DNA from: Sycobia sp. Sy_11
Taxonomy: Eukaryota; Arthropoda; Insecta; Hymenoptera; Epichrysomallidae
DNA length: 64,000 nt
Assembly (NCBI GenBank): GCA_018907035.1
Contig: JACCIC010000363.1
Location: forward strand, 1-64,000
Direction of reading: 5' to 3'
Shown one piece after another: positions 1 through 10,329 of this stretch. The stretch's first letter is position 1, and each line of letters starts with the position of its first letter. Under the pieces are notes generated by a model. It saw only the letters and a list, made by a program, of their open reading frames with translations, searched no databases and was not told the origin of the DNA. A program made the position numbers and the translations under genes.

Positions 1-3000
1 AGTCCTGTACACGGAAGCCACTCCACTGAATTTTCCTCAGTAGGCCAAACGGGTGGGACTCTAGCAATCCTGTACACGGAAGCCACTCGGCTGATTTTTC
101 TGAGTAGGCTAAACGGGTGGGGACCCTAGCAGTCCTGTACGCGGAAGCCACTCCTGTATCTTTCTGTGTAGGCTAAACGGGTGGGGCGCTAGCAGTCCTG
201 TACACGGCAGCCATTCCTACATTTTTCTGATTAGGCTAAACGGGTGGGGCGCTAGCAGTCCTTTACACGGAAGCCACTCCTATATTTTTCTGAGTAGGAT
301 AAACGAGTGGAACTCTAGCAATCGTGTACAACGAAACCACCCCTATATTTTTCTGATTAGGCTAAACAGGTGGGGCGCTAGCAGTCCTCTACACGGAAGC
401 CACCCCTATACTTTTTTTGATTAGGCTAAACGGATGGGGCGCTAGCAGTCCTGTATACGGAAGCCAATCCGCTGATTTTTCTGAGTAGGCTAAACGGGTG
501 GGACTCTAGCAGTCCTGTACACGGAAGCCACCCCTATATTTTTCTGATTAGGCTACACGGTTGGGACTCTAGCAGTCCTGTACGCGGAAGCCACGCCGCT
601 GATTTTTTTGAGTAGGCTAAACGGGTGGGACTCTAGCAGTCCTGTACACGGAAGCCACTCCTGTATCTTTCTGAGTAGGCTAAACGGGTGGGGCGCTAGC
701 AGTCCTGTACACGGAAGCCACTCCTGTATCTTTCTGAGTAGGCTACACGGATGGGGCGATAGCAGTCCTGTATACGGAATCCACTCCGCTGATTTTTCTG
801 AGTAGCCTAAACTCGTGGGGCGCTAACAGTCCTGTACACGGAAGCCACTCCACTGATTTTTCTCAGTAGGCCAAACGGGTGGGACTCTAGCAATCCTGTA
901 CACGGAAGCCACTCGGCTGATTTTTCTGAGTAGGCTAAACGGGTGGGACCCTAGCAGTCCTGTACGCGGAAGCCACTCCTGTATCTTTCTGTGTAGGCTA
1001 AACGGGTGGGGCGCTAGCAGTCCTGTACACGGAAGCCATTTCTATATTTTTCTGAGTAGGCTAAACGCGTGGGGCGCTAGCAGTCCTGTAGACGGAAGCC
1101 ACTCCTGTATTTTTCTGATTAGGCTAAACGGGTGGGGCGCTAGCAGTCCTGTACACGGAAGCCACCCCTATATTTTTCTGATTAGGCTAAACGGGTGGGA
1201 CTCTAACAGTCCTGTACACGGAAGCCATTCCGCTGATTTTTCTGAGTAGGCTAAACGGGTGGGGCACTAGTAGTCCTGTAGACGAAAGCCACTCCTGTAT
1301 TTTTCTGATTAGGCTAAACGGGTGGGGCGCTAGCAGTCCTCTACACGGAAGCCACTCCACTAATTCTCTTAGCAGGTTAAGCGGTTGGGACTCTAGCAGT
1401 CCTGTACATGGAAGCCACCCCTATATTTTTCTGATTAGGCTAAACGGGTGGGACCCCAGCAGTCCTGTACGCGGAAGCCACTTCTGTATCTTTCTGTGTA
1501 GACTAAACGGGTGGGGCGCTAGCAGTCCTGTACACGGCAGCCATTCCTATATTTTTCTGATTAGGCTAAACGGGTGGGGCGCTAGCAGTCCTCTACACGG
1601 AACCCACTACACTATTTCTCTTAGCAGGCTAAACGGGTGGGAATCTAGCAGTCCTGTATACGGAATCCACTCCGCTGATTTTTCTGAGTAGCCTAAACTC
1701 GTGGGGCGCTAGCAGTCCTGTACACGGAAGCCACCCCTAGATTTTTCTGATTAGGCTATACAGGTGGGGCACTAGCAGTCCTCTACACGGAAGCCACCCC
1801 TATACTTTTTTTGATTAGGCTAAACGGATGGGGCGCTAACAGTCCTGTACACGGAAGCCACTCCTCTGTTATTTTTGAGTAGGCTAAAGGGGTGGGACCC
1901 AAGCAGTCCTGTACACGGAAGCCACTTCTATATTTTTCTGCGTAGGCTAAACGAGTGGGACCCTAGCAGTCCTGTACGCGGAAGCCACTCCTGTATCTTT
2001 CTGAGTAGGCTAAACGGGTGGGGCACTAGCAGTCCTGTAGACGGAAGCCACTCCTGTATTTTTCTGATTAGGCTAAATGGGTGGGGCGCTAGCAGTCCTC
2101 TACACGGAAGCCACGCCACTAATTCTCTTAGCAGGTTAAACGGTTGGGACTCTAGCAGTCCTGTACACGGAAGCCACCCCTAGATTTTTCTGATTAGGCT
2201 AAACGGGTGGGGCACTAGCAGTCCTGTAGACGGAAGCCACTCCTGTATTTTTCTGATTAGGCTAAATGGGTGGGGCGCTAGCAGTCCTCTACATGGAAGC
2301 CACTCCACTAATTCTCTTAGCAGGTTAAACGGGTGGGACCCTAGCAGTCCTGTACACGGAAGCCACCCCTATATTTTTCTGATTAGGCTACACGGATGGG
2401 GCGCTAGCAGTCCTGTATACGGAAGCCAATCCGCTGATTTTTCTGAGTAGGCTAAACGGGTGGGGCACTAGCAGTCCTGTAGACGGAAGCCACTCCTGTA
2501 TCTTTCTGAGTAGGCTAAACGGGTGGGGCACTAGCAGTCCTGTACACGGAAGTCATTCCTATATTTTTCTGAGTAGGCTAAACGGGTGGGGCACTAGCAG
2601 TCCTGTACACGGAAGCCATTCCTATATTTTTCTGAGTAGGCTAAACGGATGGGGCGCTAGCAGTCCTGTACACGGAAGCCACTCCACTGATTTTTCTCAG
2701 TAGGCCAAACGGGTGGGACTCTAGCAATCCTGTACACGGAAGCCACTCGGCTGATTTTTCTGAGTAGGCTAAACGGGTGGGACCCTAGCAGTCCTGTACG
2801 CGGAAGCCACTCCTGTATCTTTCTGTGTAGGCTAAACGGGTGGGGCGCTAGCAGTCCTGTACACGGAAGCCACTCCACTAATTCTCTTAGCAGGTTAAAC
2901 GGTTGGGACTCTAGCAGTCCTGTACACGGAAGCCACCCCTATATTTTTCTGATTAGGCTAGACGGATGGGGCGCTAGCAGTCCTGTACACGGAAGCCACC

Positions 3001-5027
3001 CCTATATTTTTCTGATTAGGCGAAACGGGTGGGACTCTAACAGTCCTGTACACGGAAGCCATTCCGCTGATTTTTCTGAGTAGGCGAAACGGGTGGGACT
3101 CTAACAGTCCTGTACACGGAAGCCATTCCGCTGATTTTTCTGAGTAGGCGAAACGGGTGGGGCGCTAGCAGTCCTCTACACGGAAGCCACTCCACTAATT
3201 CTCTTAGCAGGTTAAACGGTTGGGACTCTAGCAGCCCTGTACACGGAAGCCACCCCTATATTTTTCTGATTAGGCTAAACGGGTGGGACCCTAGCAGTCC
3301 TGTACGCGGAAGCCATTCCTGTATCTTTCTGTGTAGGCTAAACGGGTGGGGCGCTAGCAGTCCTGTACACGGAAGCCATTTCTATATTTTTCCGAGTAGG
3401 CTAAACGAGTGGTACTCTAGCAGTCCTGTACACGGCAGCCATTCCTACATTTTTCTGATTAGGCTAAACGGGTGGGGCGCTAGCAGTCCTCTACACGGAA
3501 CCCACTACACTATTTCTCTTAGCAGGCTAAACGGGTGGGAATCTAGCAGTCCTGTACACGGCAGCCATTCCTATATTTTTCTGATTAGGCTAAACGGGTG
3601 GGGCGCTAGCAGTCCTCTACACGGAACCCACTACACTATTTCTCTTAGCAGGCTAAACGGGTGGGAATCTAGCAGTCCTGTACACAGAAGCCACTCCGCT
3701 GATTTTTCTGAGTAGGCTAAACGGGTGGGACTCTAGCTGTCCTGTACACGGAAGCTATTCCACTAGCTCTTCTGAGTAGGCTAAACGAGTGGGACTCTAA
3801 CAGTCCTGTACACGGAAACTACTCCACTAGCTCTTCTGCGTAGGCTAAACGGGTGCGACTCTAACAGTCCTGTACACGGAAGCCACTCCTCTGTTATTTT
3901 TGAGTAGGCTAAAGGGGTGGGACCCAAGCAGTCCTGTACACGGAAGCCACTCCTGTATTTTTCTGAGTAGGATAAACGCGTGGGGCGCTAGCAGTCCTGT
4001 ACACGGAAGACACTCCTGTATTTTTCTGATTAGGCTAAACGGGTGGGACTCTAGCAATCCTGTACACGTAAGCCACTCGGCTGATTTTTCTGAGTAGGCT
4101 AAATGGGTGCGACTCTAGCAGTCCTGTACATGGAAGCCACCCCTATACTTTTTTTGATTAGGCTAAACGGATGGGGCGCTAGCAGTCCTGTATACGGAAG
4201 CCACTCCGCTGATTTTTCTGAGTAGGCTAAACGGGTGGGACTTTAGCAGTCCTGTACATGGAAGCCACTTCTATATTTTTCTGAGTAGGCTAAACGGGTG
4301 GGACCCTAGCAGTCCTGTACGCGGAAGCCACTCCGCTTATTTTCCTGAGTAGGCTAAACGGGTTGGGCGCTAGCAGTCCTGTACACGGAAACTACTCCAC
4401 TAGCTCTTCTGAGTAGGCAAAACGGGTGGGACCCTAGCAGACCTGTACATGGAAGCCACTTCTATATTTTTCTGCGTAGGCTAAACGGTTGGGACTCTAG
4501 CAGTCCTGTACACGGAAGCCACTCCTGTATCTTTCTGAGTAGGCTAAACGGATTGGGCGCTAGCATTCCTGTACACGGAAGCCACTCCGCTGATTTTTCT
4601 GAGTAGACTAAACGGGCGGGACACTAGCAGTCCTGTACACGGAAGCCACTCCGCTGATTTTTCTGAGTAGGCTAAACGGGTGGGACTCTAGCAATCGTGT
4701 ACACCGAAACCACCCCTATATTTTTCTGATTATGCTAAACGGGTGGGTCGCTCGCAGTCCTCTACACGGAAGCCACTCCACTAATTCTCTTCGCAGGCTA
4801 AACGGGTGGGACTCTAGCAGTCCTGTATACGGCAGCCACTCCGCTGATTTTCTGAGTAGGCTAAACGGGTGGGGCGCTAGCAGTCCTGTACACGGAAGGC
4901 ATTCCTATATTTTCCTGAGTAGGCTAAACGGGTTGGGCGCTAGCAGTTCTGTATACGGAAGCCACTCCGCTGATTTTTCTGAGTAGGCTAAACGGGTGGG
5001 ACTCTAACAGTCCTGTACACGGAAGCC

Positions 5028-5570
5028 ACTCCTGTATCTTTCTGAGTAGGCTAAACGGATGGGGCGCTAGCATTCCTGTACACGGAAGCCACTCCGCTGA
5101 TTTTTCTGAGTAGACTAAACGTGCGGGACACTAGCAGTCCTGTACACGGAAGCCACTCCGCTGATTTTTCTGAGTAGGCTAAACGCGTGGGGCGCTAGCA
5201 GTCCTGTACACGGAAGCCACTCCTGTATTTTTTGAGTAGGCTAAATGGGTGGGACACTAGCAGTCCTGTACACGGAAGCCACTCCGCTGATTTTTCTGAG
5301 TAGGCTAAACGCGGGGGGCGCTAGCAGTCCTGTACACGGAAGCCACTCCTGTATCTTTCTGAGTAGGCTAAACGGATGGGGCGCTAGCATTCCTGTACAC
5401 GGAAGCCACTCCGCTGATTTTTCTGAGTAGACTAAACGTGCGGGACACTAGCAGTCCTGTACACGGAAGCCACTCCGCTGATTTTTCTGAGTAGGCTAAA
5501 CGCGTGGGGCGCTAGCAGTCCTGTACACGGAAGCCACTCCTGTATTTTTTGAGTAGGCTAAATGGGTGGG
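5028..5570. repeat. Higher-order 317-bp (five-monomer) repeat in the satellite
   Basis: The unusual monomer containing GCTAGCATTCCTGTACACGG, followed by a monomer with AGACTAAACGTGCGGGACAC, appears at about 5071 and again at 5388, 317 bp later. A related version occurs at 4564. The 317-bp spacing is five monomers and points to unequal exchange in this half of the array. Confidence 0.8.
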
Positions 5571-5943
5571 GCGCTAGCAGTCCTTTACACGGAAGCCACT
5601 CCACTAATTCTCTTAGCAGGCTAAACGGGTGGGACTCTAGCTGTCCTGTACACGGAAGCCATTCCTATATTTTTCTGTGTAGGCTAAACGGGTGGGGCGC
5701 TAGCAGTCCTATACACGGAAGCCACTCCTGTATTTTTCTGAGTAGGCTAAACGGGTGGGGCGCTAGCAGTCCTTTACACGGAAGCCACTCCACTAATTCT
5801 CTTAGCAGGCTAAACGGGTGGGACTCTAGCTGTCCTGTACACGGAAGCCATTCCTATATTTTTCTGTGTAGGCTAAACGGGTGGGGCGCTAGCAGTCCTA
5901 TACACGGAAGCCACTCCTGTATTTTTCTGAGTAGGCTAAACGG
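5566..5943. repeat. Higher-order 189-bp tandem duplication in the satellite
   Basis: Three consecutive monomers with different tails (ACTAATTCTCTTAGCAG, CTATATTTTTCTG, CTGTATTTTTCTG) form a 189-bp block at 5566-5754. The block is repeated, apparently without change, at 5755-5943. This is local amplification of a trimer near the right edge of the array. Confidence 0.9.
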
Positions 5944-6043
5944 GTGGGGCGCTAGCAGTCCTGTACACGGAAGCCACTCCGCTAATTTTTCTGAGTAGGC
6001 TAAACGGGTGGGACTCTAATAGTGCTGTACACGGAAGCCACTC

Positions 6044-6393
6044 CTTTCGTCGTAGTAGACAAGGCTGGGGAAAGGTATCTTAGTACGGAAGCATATAGCC
6101 GAAGTCAAGTTACGAATTAGGTAGTAACTCGCGATTTACAGATCAGCCAAGACTGCCTAGGTTCGGTACCCATCTAAAACGCGTACACCTCGGCTCACCG
6201 GCACCACATCCGTGGCTAGTAGTCGAGAGACTAGGCCAAAAATAGGGGCAACTTATTGACCGGTCTTTCGCGGAAGCAAATCATCGCGCATAGAACTGAG
6301 TGGGCACTCGTCATTATATATGAGTATGTCTATATAGTGCGGGACGTCACATATGCATAAATAAAAAGGCAATATCTATTTTGTTATTTCGGA
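6044..6393. other. Single-copy-looking stretch next to the satellite
   Basis: The satellite stops abruptly after GAAGCCACTCC. This stretch has more balanced base composition (runs such as GGTTCGGTACCC and CTCGGCTCACCGG) than the AT-rich flanks. I see no ORF, RNA gene or repeat similarity to the rest of the window. Confidence 0.5.
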
Positions 6394-6855
6394 TGTCTAG
6401 TTGTCTCTGGACAATTTCTACAGCGGGTAATGTATTTAGTTGATAGAAAACGACGTCCAAGTATGTAGGAACGACTTCTATGGGAAGATTCGTGTTGGAA
6501 CGATAGAATTCGATTTTCAGGTTTTTTTTTTAACGACTTTTACGGAGAATTTCGTATTCAGACGTTAGAAGATGAAGTCCAGGTATGTTGTAACGACTTC
6601 TACGGGTCTAAGTGTCTAAGAGACTTCTAGGAATATTCGTATTCCATCATTCGAATACACACTCCCAGTAAAAGTCCTCTCAGGATACCTGGACACGTAT
6701 TCTACCTCCCTAATACAAAACACTATAGTAGTCGTCCCAAGACATGTCTTATCATCCGAACATGATACTCTCCGTAAACGTCGTCTCGAGACATTTGGAT
6801 ATCTTCTACCACTCGAACTCGAAAGTATAATTTTTCCCGTAAAAGTCGTATTCAA
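6394..6855. repeat. 60-bp minisatellite, forward then inverted units
   Basis: Diverged copies of a roughly 60-bp unit (GACGACTTCTACGGGGAGTT, then TCGTGTTCGAACGGTAGAAT, then ACGATGTCCAGGTATCTTGG) run forward from 6394 to about 6605. They then run in reverse complement from about 6616 to 6850, giving a hairpin-capable block. The same unit recurs at 8380-8625, 8940-9235 and 58768-59010. In three of the four places it sits beside a Helitron-like end, so I read it as the internal minisatellite of a non-autonomous Helitron family. Confidence 0.75.
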
Positions 6856-6865
6856 TATGCATATA

Positions 6866-7774
6866 CGAGGTGTGTTCAAAAAATAACGAGAATTTTTAGA
6901 TATCGCGGGTTGGGAGAGTCCGACTGCAGAAAATTTTTTTTTTATTATATTGGTACACATGCCCCTGAAGTACAATAAAATTTTCGGCAACAGTCATTGC
7001 TCATGTTTTAAGTGGCAGCCGCTAACGTTAGACGTGCTTTTTGAGCTCGTTAATTTTCGTTTGTCGAGCCTTTTTCGGTCTTGGCTATCTAGAATGCCTC
7101 GACTGGGACGATTGAGCCCTAGTTTCGACATCATATCCGCTAACCCATGTTTCGTTACCTGTTATAATACGTTTTAGTAGTTCTACTTCGTTATTAACTT
7201 CACTTAGTGACTTCTGAGCAACTTTCATTTGCCGCTCTTTTTGTTCGAAATTCAACAATTTTGGAACAAATTTGCTGCCACACGTTTCATATCCAAAACA
7301 TCCGAAAAAATCCATAGCATGAGCAGACTGATATGCCAACATCATCAGCGACTTTTCGGATTGTGATTCGGTGATCGTTGATAACCATTTCATGCACTTT
7401 TTTCACGTTTTCATCGGTTGTTGACGTGCTTAGGCGTCCGGGTCATTCGTCATTTTCAACGTTTTTGCGGCCATTTTTTATGCCTACACTTTGCGCTTAT
7501 GTCTTTTTTAACACTTTATAAACTTCACTGCACTTGATTTCATTTTTTACGCAAAATTGAATACAAATTCTTTGCTCCATTTGTTTTCACAAACGAAAAT
7601 CGCCGAGCTCAAAAAACACGTCTAACATTAGCGGCTGCCACTTAAAAAGTATTACATATATACTTATCGTACTTCAGGGGCATGAGTACAAACAGAATAA
7701 AAAAATTCTTATACAGGCGGACTCTCCAAACCCGCGAAATTTAAAAATTCTTGTTACTTTTTAAACAGACCTGG
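6866..7774 (-). mobile_element. Deleted mariner with about 180-bp inverted repeats
   Basis: The element starts CGAGGTGTGTTCAAAAAAT and its other end, read inverted, starts CCAGGTCTGTTTAAAAAGT. A TA dinucleotide lies on each side (6864-6865 and 7775-7776), as mariner requires. The inverted similarity extends inward to the GTGGCAGCCGCTAACGTTAG motif (7011 and its partner near 7640). At 909 bp it is shorter than a full mariner (about 1.3 kb), having lost the 3' part of the transposase. It sits inside a Helitron-like element. Confidence 0.85.
7083..7580 (-). pseudogene. Mariner transposase, N-terminal two-thirds, broken
   Basis: From a start codon at 7580 the minus strand encodes a degraded mariner transposase. 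It begins MEQRICIQFCVKNEIKCSEV and passes through in-frame stops and frameshifts. The best-preserved block, 7393-7085, includes FVPKLLNFEQKERQMKVAQK and ITGNETWVSGYD. That last motif should hold the first catalytic aspartate (TGDE in the family) but has Asn instead. The protein ends soon after QSSQ, where the left inverted repeat begins, so the second and third catalytic aspartates are absent. It cannot code for active transposase. Confidence 0.85.
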
Positions 7775-7864
7775 TATATGTATATTAAATACGGTTGTAC
7801 ATTCTGTATTTACATACTGTATATACAGAAGCGACGATAGGTAAATTACGGTCAATGATTTATA

Positions 7865-7971
7865 ACAATATAGATTTTTATATATAGAGTACTTTTTACT
7901 TCGATATTATTGAATTGTTTAAGAAATCGGTTAAATTATTATCTCGGGCGAAGCCGACACGCAGGATTCTA

Positions 7972-7972
<1 letters not shown>
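7865..7972 (+). mobile_element. Helitron-like 3' end (hairpin and CTAG)
   Basis: This segment ends with a short hairpin (TCGG-GCGAAG-CCGA, 7944-7957), an 11-nt spacer and the terminal CTAG at 7969-7972. The next base is T, which opens a (TA)n tract. Hairpin, short spacer, CTRR and insertion between A and T are the defining 3' features of Helitrons. About 100 bp upstream of CTAG matches the end at 8630-8736, and the hairpin matches that behind the helicase remnant at 35060-35110. Confidence 0.75.

Positions 7973-8016
<44 letters not shown>
7973..8016. repeat. (TA)n microsatellite at a Helitron end
   Basis: About 22 TA dinucleotides directly abut the CTAG terminus. This fits insertion into a TA tract or expansion at the junction. 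Confidence 0.95.
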
Positions 8017-8022
<6 letters not shown>

Positions 8023-8061
8023 CGTCATCACTGCAATTGAAACCCTGTCAAAAGACATTAT

Positions 8062-8379
8062 TAGGTTGGTTTTCTATTGGATTCAGATGCAGCAGATCGT
8101 ATTATTAATGATGATTCATTGTACAGTAATTATACGGTATTGAATTCTCCTTTAAAAATAAACGTTGCAAAAAATGGAACCTATATTAGTGCATTTCAAA
8201 GAGATATCCTGAATATTATTAGTGAAGAAGGGACTAAAAGTGTTCTGAAGATCACCTTATATTATATGGAGGTGTCGCAAAATGTACTATCTGTCACCAA
8301 GATGCAGAAAGCACAAATGAATACTCACTTCAATCCAAATGAAACAATTTCTGCGTACAGTGTTGTGTTTATTTCGTAG
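8062..8379 (+). pseudogene. Copia protease-region fragment
   Basis: An open stretch of about 100 codons resembles the Copia protease and downstream linker. It has an LLDSDAADRIINDDSLYS block where the family has D-S-G-A plus a conserved H-(I/L)-(I/V)-N, then LNSPLKINVAKNGTYISA, and ends with NVLSVTKMQKAQM. The active-site Gly is Asp, so it is not functional. It covers the same part of Pol as 40230-40550 but in a diverged version and on the other strand. It lies between a Helitron-like 3' end and the 60-bp minisatellite of the next copy. It could be a fragment captured by that Helitron or older Copia debris. Confidence 0.65.
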
Positions 8380-8625
8380 GGAACGATGTCCAGGTATGTC
8401 AGGGTGATTTTTATGAGAAGTTTCGTGTTTCGACGGTAGAAGACGATGTCCAGGCACTTTGAAACGATTTCTACGGAAAGTTGCTTCATCGAAATGTAAA
8501 AGACGATGTCCAGGTATGATGGGATGGCTTCGACGTGGAGTTTCGTTTTCTATTATCCGAACACCAAACTCCATGTAGAAATTGTCTCTGAACAACTGAA
8601 CATCGTATTCGATTTGGTAAATTAT
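8380..8625. repeat. 60-bp minisatellite block, second copy
   Basis: Forward units (ACGATGTCCAGGTATGTCAG, then TTTCGTGTTTCGACGGTAGA) run from about 8385 to 8545. Inverted units (CCGAACACCAAACTCCATG, AACATCGTATTCGATTTGG) run to about 8620, the same forward-then-inverted arrangement as at 6394-6855. Confidence 0.75.
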
Positions 8626-8629
8626 CTAT

Positions 8630-8735
8630 AGGAATATATATGTATACATAGAATACTTTTTACTTAGAAAATATTGAACTATTTATGAGGTCGGTGAAAT
8701 TATTATCTTGGGCGAAGCTGTGATACGAGATGCTA

Positions 8736-8736
<1 letters not shown>
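8630..8736 (+). mobile_element. Helitron-like 3' end, second copy
   Basis: It shares GAATACTTTTTACTT, a block ending TCGGTGAAATTATTATCTTG, and GGGCGAAGC with the copy ending at 7972. It terminates in CTAG at 8733-8736, followed by (TA)n. The hairpin has decayed (CTTGGGCGAAGCTGTG). Confidence 0.7.

Positions 8737-8771
<35 letters not shown>
8737..8771. repeat. (TA)n microsatellite between two opposed Helitron-like ends
   Basis: A TA tract separates the + strand 3' end (CTAG at 8736) from inverted homologous sequence beginning near 8795. Confidence 0.9.
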
Positions 8772-8775
<4 letters not shown>

Positions 8776-8794
8776 TTATATTTATATAAAAAAT

Positions 8795-9645
8795 AACTGA
8801 AATAATAATTTAACCAATTAATTAAACCATTCAATAATATCCATATAAAAAATTCTCTATGTATAAATCTATATTCTTATAGATAATTTTATCTATTATT
8901 GCATACGTATTAAAAGGTATTATATCATCATCCACTTCAAAAACTACAAGGAGTTGCGTGTTCGAACGATAGAATAGGAAACTCCCTAAAGAATTCGTCC
9001 TGAGATACCTGAAGATCGTATTCTAGTGTTTGAACACGAAGCGCCCCATAGAAGTTGTTCCGAAATATCTGGACAGTGTATTCAATCGACTAAACATGAA
9101 ATTCCTCCTAGAAAGCGTCCCAAGATACTTGAACATCAGTTTCTACCGTCCTGAACATTAACTTCCCTGTAGAAGTGGTACCGAGTCATATAGACATCGT
9201 ATACTACCATACACGGAATGAGAATATTCCCCCGTAGCAGACATATGTAAGATGTATGTATATTTATATTTCGTATATTTGCGTATTTTAAGTTAAATAT
9301 CGTGCAAATTTAGTTATGGTGCCAAAGGCAATGGGAGCAAAAGAATGGTTTAGAAAATAGCACATTTTCGAAGCGACGCTCAGATATCTCTTGATTATTC
9401 ATAAGTGACGATATATTATAAAGTTTTGGTATTATTAGTAAAGTAATACTTTCTATTTTACTATAATTTTTTTGGTTCAATTTGAAAACGAAACATAGTC
9501 AATTTGAGAAAGAAACATAATAATATGTATTTAGAATGTTAGAGGCATCGATTCAGTAATTTTTTGTTGTTTAACGTATAAAAACAAAAGCACAATCGGT
9601 CTTTATAAATTATATATTATATATTCTATTGTTATGAGTATCGTT
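8795..9645 (-). mobile_element. Inverted non-autonomous Helitron-like element
   Basis: Read on the minus strand, this looks like a compact Helitron-type element. A 5' segment (about 9645-9525) contains GTGCTTTTGTTTTTATACG, AACAACAAAAAATTACTGAA and TCGATG, the layout of the known insect Helitron 5' end that ends in AAAAACTACTGAACCGAT. Inverted 60-bp minisatellite units follow (about 9235-8940), with GTTCGAACGATAG and TACCTGAAGATCGTATTC visible on the + strand. Sequence homologous to the family's 3' end follows at 8885-8795 (ATATTATTGAATGG, GGTTAAATTATTAT). The terminal hairpin and CTAG are not recognisable, so the 3' boundary is unclear. Confidence 0.55.
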
Positions 9646-9677
9646 TGAGATATAACCACTTTATATGGAGACGACAG

Positions 9678-9700
9678 AGAGAGAGAGAGAGAAAGAGGGA
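9678..9700. repeat. (GA)n microsatellite
   Basis: A short GAGAGA tract in otherwise AT-rich sequence. Confidence 0.85.
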
Positions 9701-10094
9701 GACATTTTACTGTACAAAAACAAATAATATCTTCAAAAAATATGTATGGTAATTAAAGTGTCCGACTAACCTGAACTGAAAAAGGGCTAATATCGACTAA
9801 AATCACACTTTGTGCCGTATACTAATCCCAATATTGGGTATGATTGTTCCAATGCCTAACTTGGTATCAATAGTTTAAATTGACTACTTATAGTTACTAT
9901 TCGATATAATTCAAATCGCCACTTACTTCCTGCTGGTAGAATTGACTGCGATGAACGGTAACTTTGCATGCACACGGCACTACCTTATTCAACGCAAAAT
10001 ATATAGAGTCCATGCCGAACCCGTTTTATTATCCTCGTCAAATTATAATACGCCATTTAGAATGTATCTGCCCATAATTTATTGACAACAGTAG

Positions 10095-10260
10095 GATGAT
10101 TTTCAACACGATACGTAGCCTATATCCTTCTTAAGATAATATAGAATATATATTTTGAATTTCAGAGAAATTGAATCAATAGTTTTTTTTTTATCGTATA
10201 CAAACAAAAACACGCTTTGCCTTAAAAAATTAGTAAGTATGATATGATCTGATATGATAT
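10095..10260 (-). mobile_element. Helitron-like 5' end fragment
   Basis: On the minus strand this reads AAGCGTGTTTTTGTTTGTAT, then ACGATAAAAAAAAAACTATTG, then a TTATCTTAAGAAGGATATAG block. Similar order and spacing occur at 9645-9525 (minus) and 58080-58230 (plus), matching the common insect Helitron 5' end. The interval 9646-10094 between the two minus copies shows no gene or familiar repeat. Confidence 0.5.
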
Positions 10261-10329
10261 GAAATGATATATGAAATAAATATTGGCAAAGAAAACGTTT
10301 ATATTGTATACTAGGTCGCCACTGCATTA

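Larger units (their letters stand above)
1..6043. repeat. 63/64-bp satellite array
   Basis: About 95 head-to-tail copies of a 63- or 64-bp unit run from the window edge to 6043. The core reads roughly GTAGGCTAAACGGGTGGG, then CTAGCAGTCCTGTACACGG, then AAGCCACTCC, followed by a variable 12-15 bp tail. At least five tail types recur (CTGTATCTTTCTG, CTATATTTTTCTG, GCTGATTTTTCTG, ACTAATTCTCTTAGCAG, ACTAGCTCTTCTG) in mixed order. Because 63 is divisible by 3, many frames stay open for several units and give 21-residue peptide repeats; 64-bp units break them, so I do not read these as genes. The array continues beyond the left edge. Confidence 0.97.

Noticed and set aside
608..5998. Many ORFs of 60-149 codons with 21-residue repeats in the satellite
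   Set aside because: They arise on both strands because the repeat period is 63 bp; 64-bp units break the frame, there is no shared start, and no protein family matches.
1..6043. CRISPR-like or telomeric array
   Set aside because: Units are contiguous with no constant-repeat and variable-spacer pattern, the organism is eukaryotic, and there is no TTAGG-type tandem telomere repeat.
8287..8595. ORFs with a PGHR repeat in the 60-bp minisatellite (also 58789-59007)
   Set aside because: 60 bp is a multiple of three, so periodic peptides are expected; the sequences vary without codon constraint.
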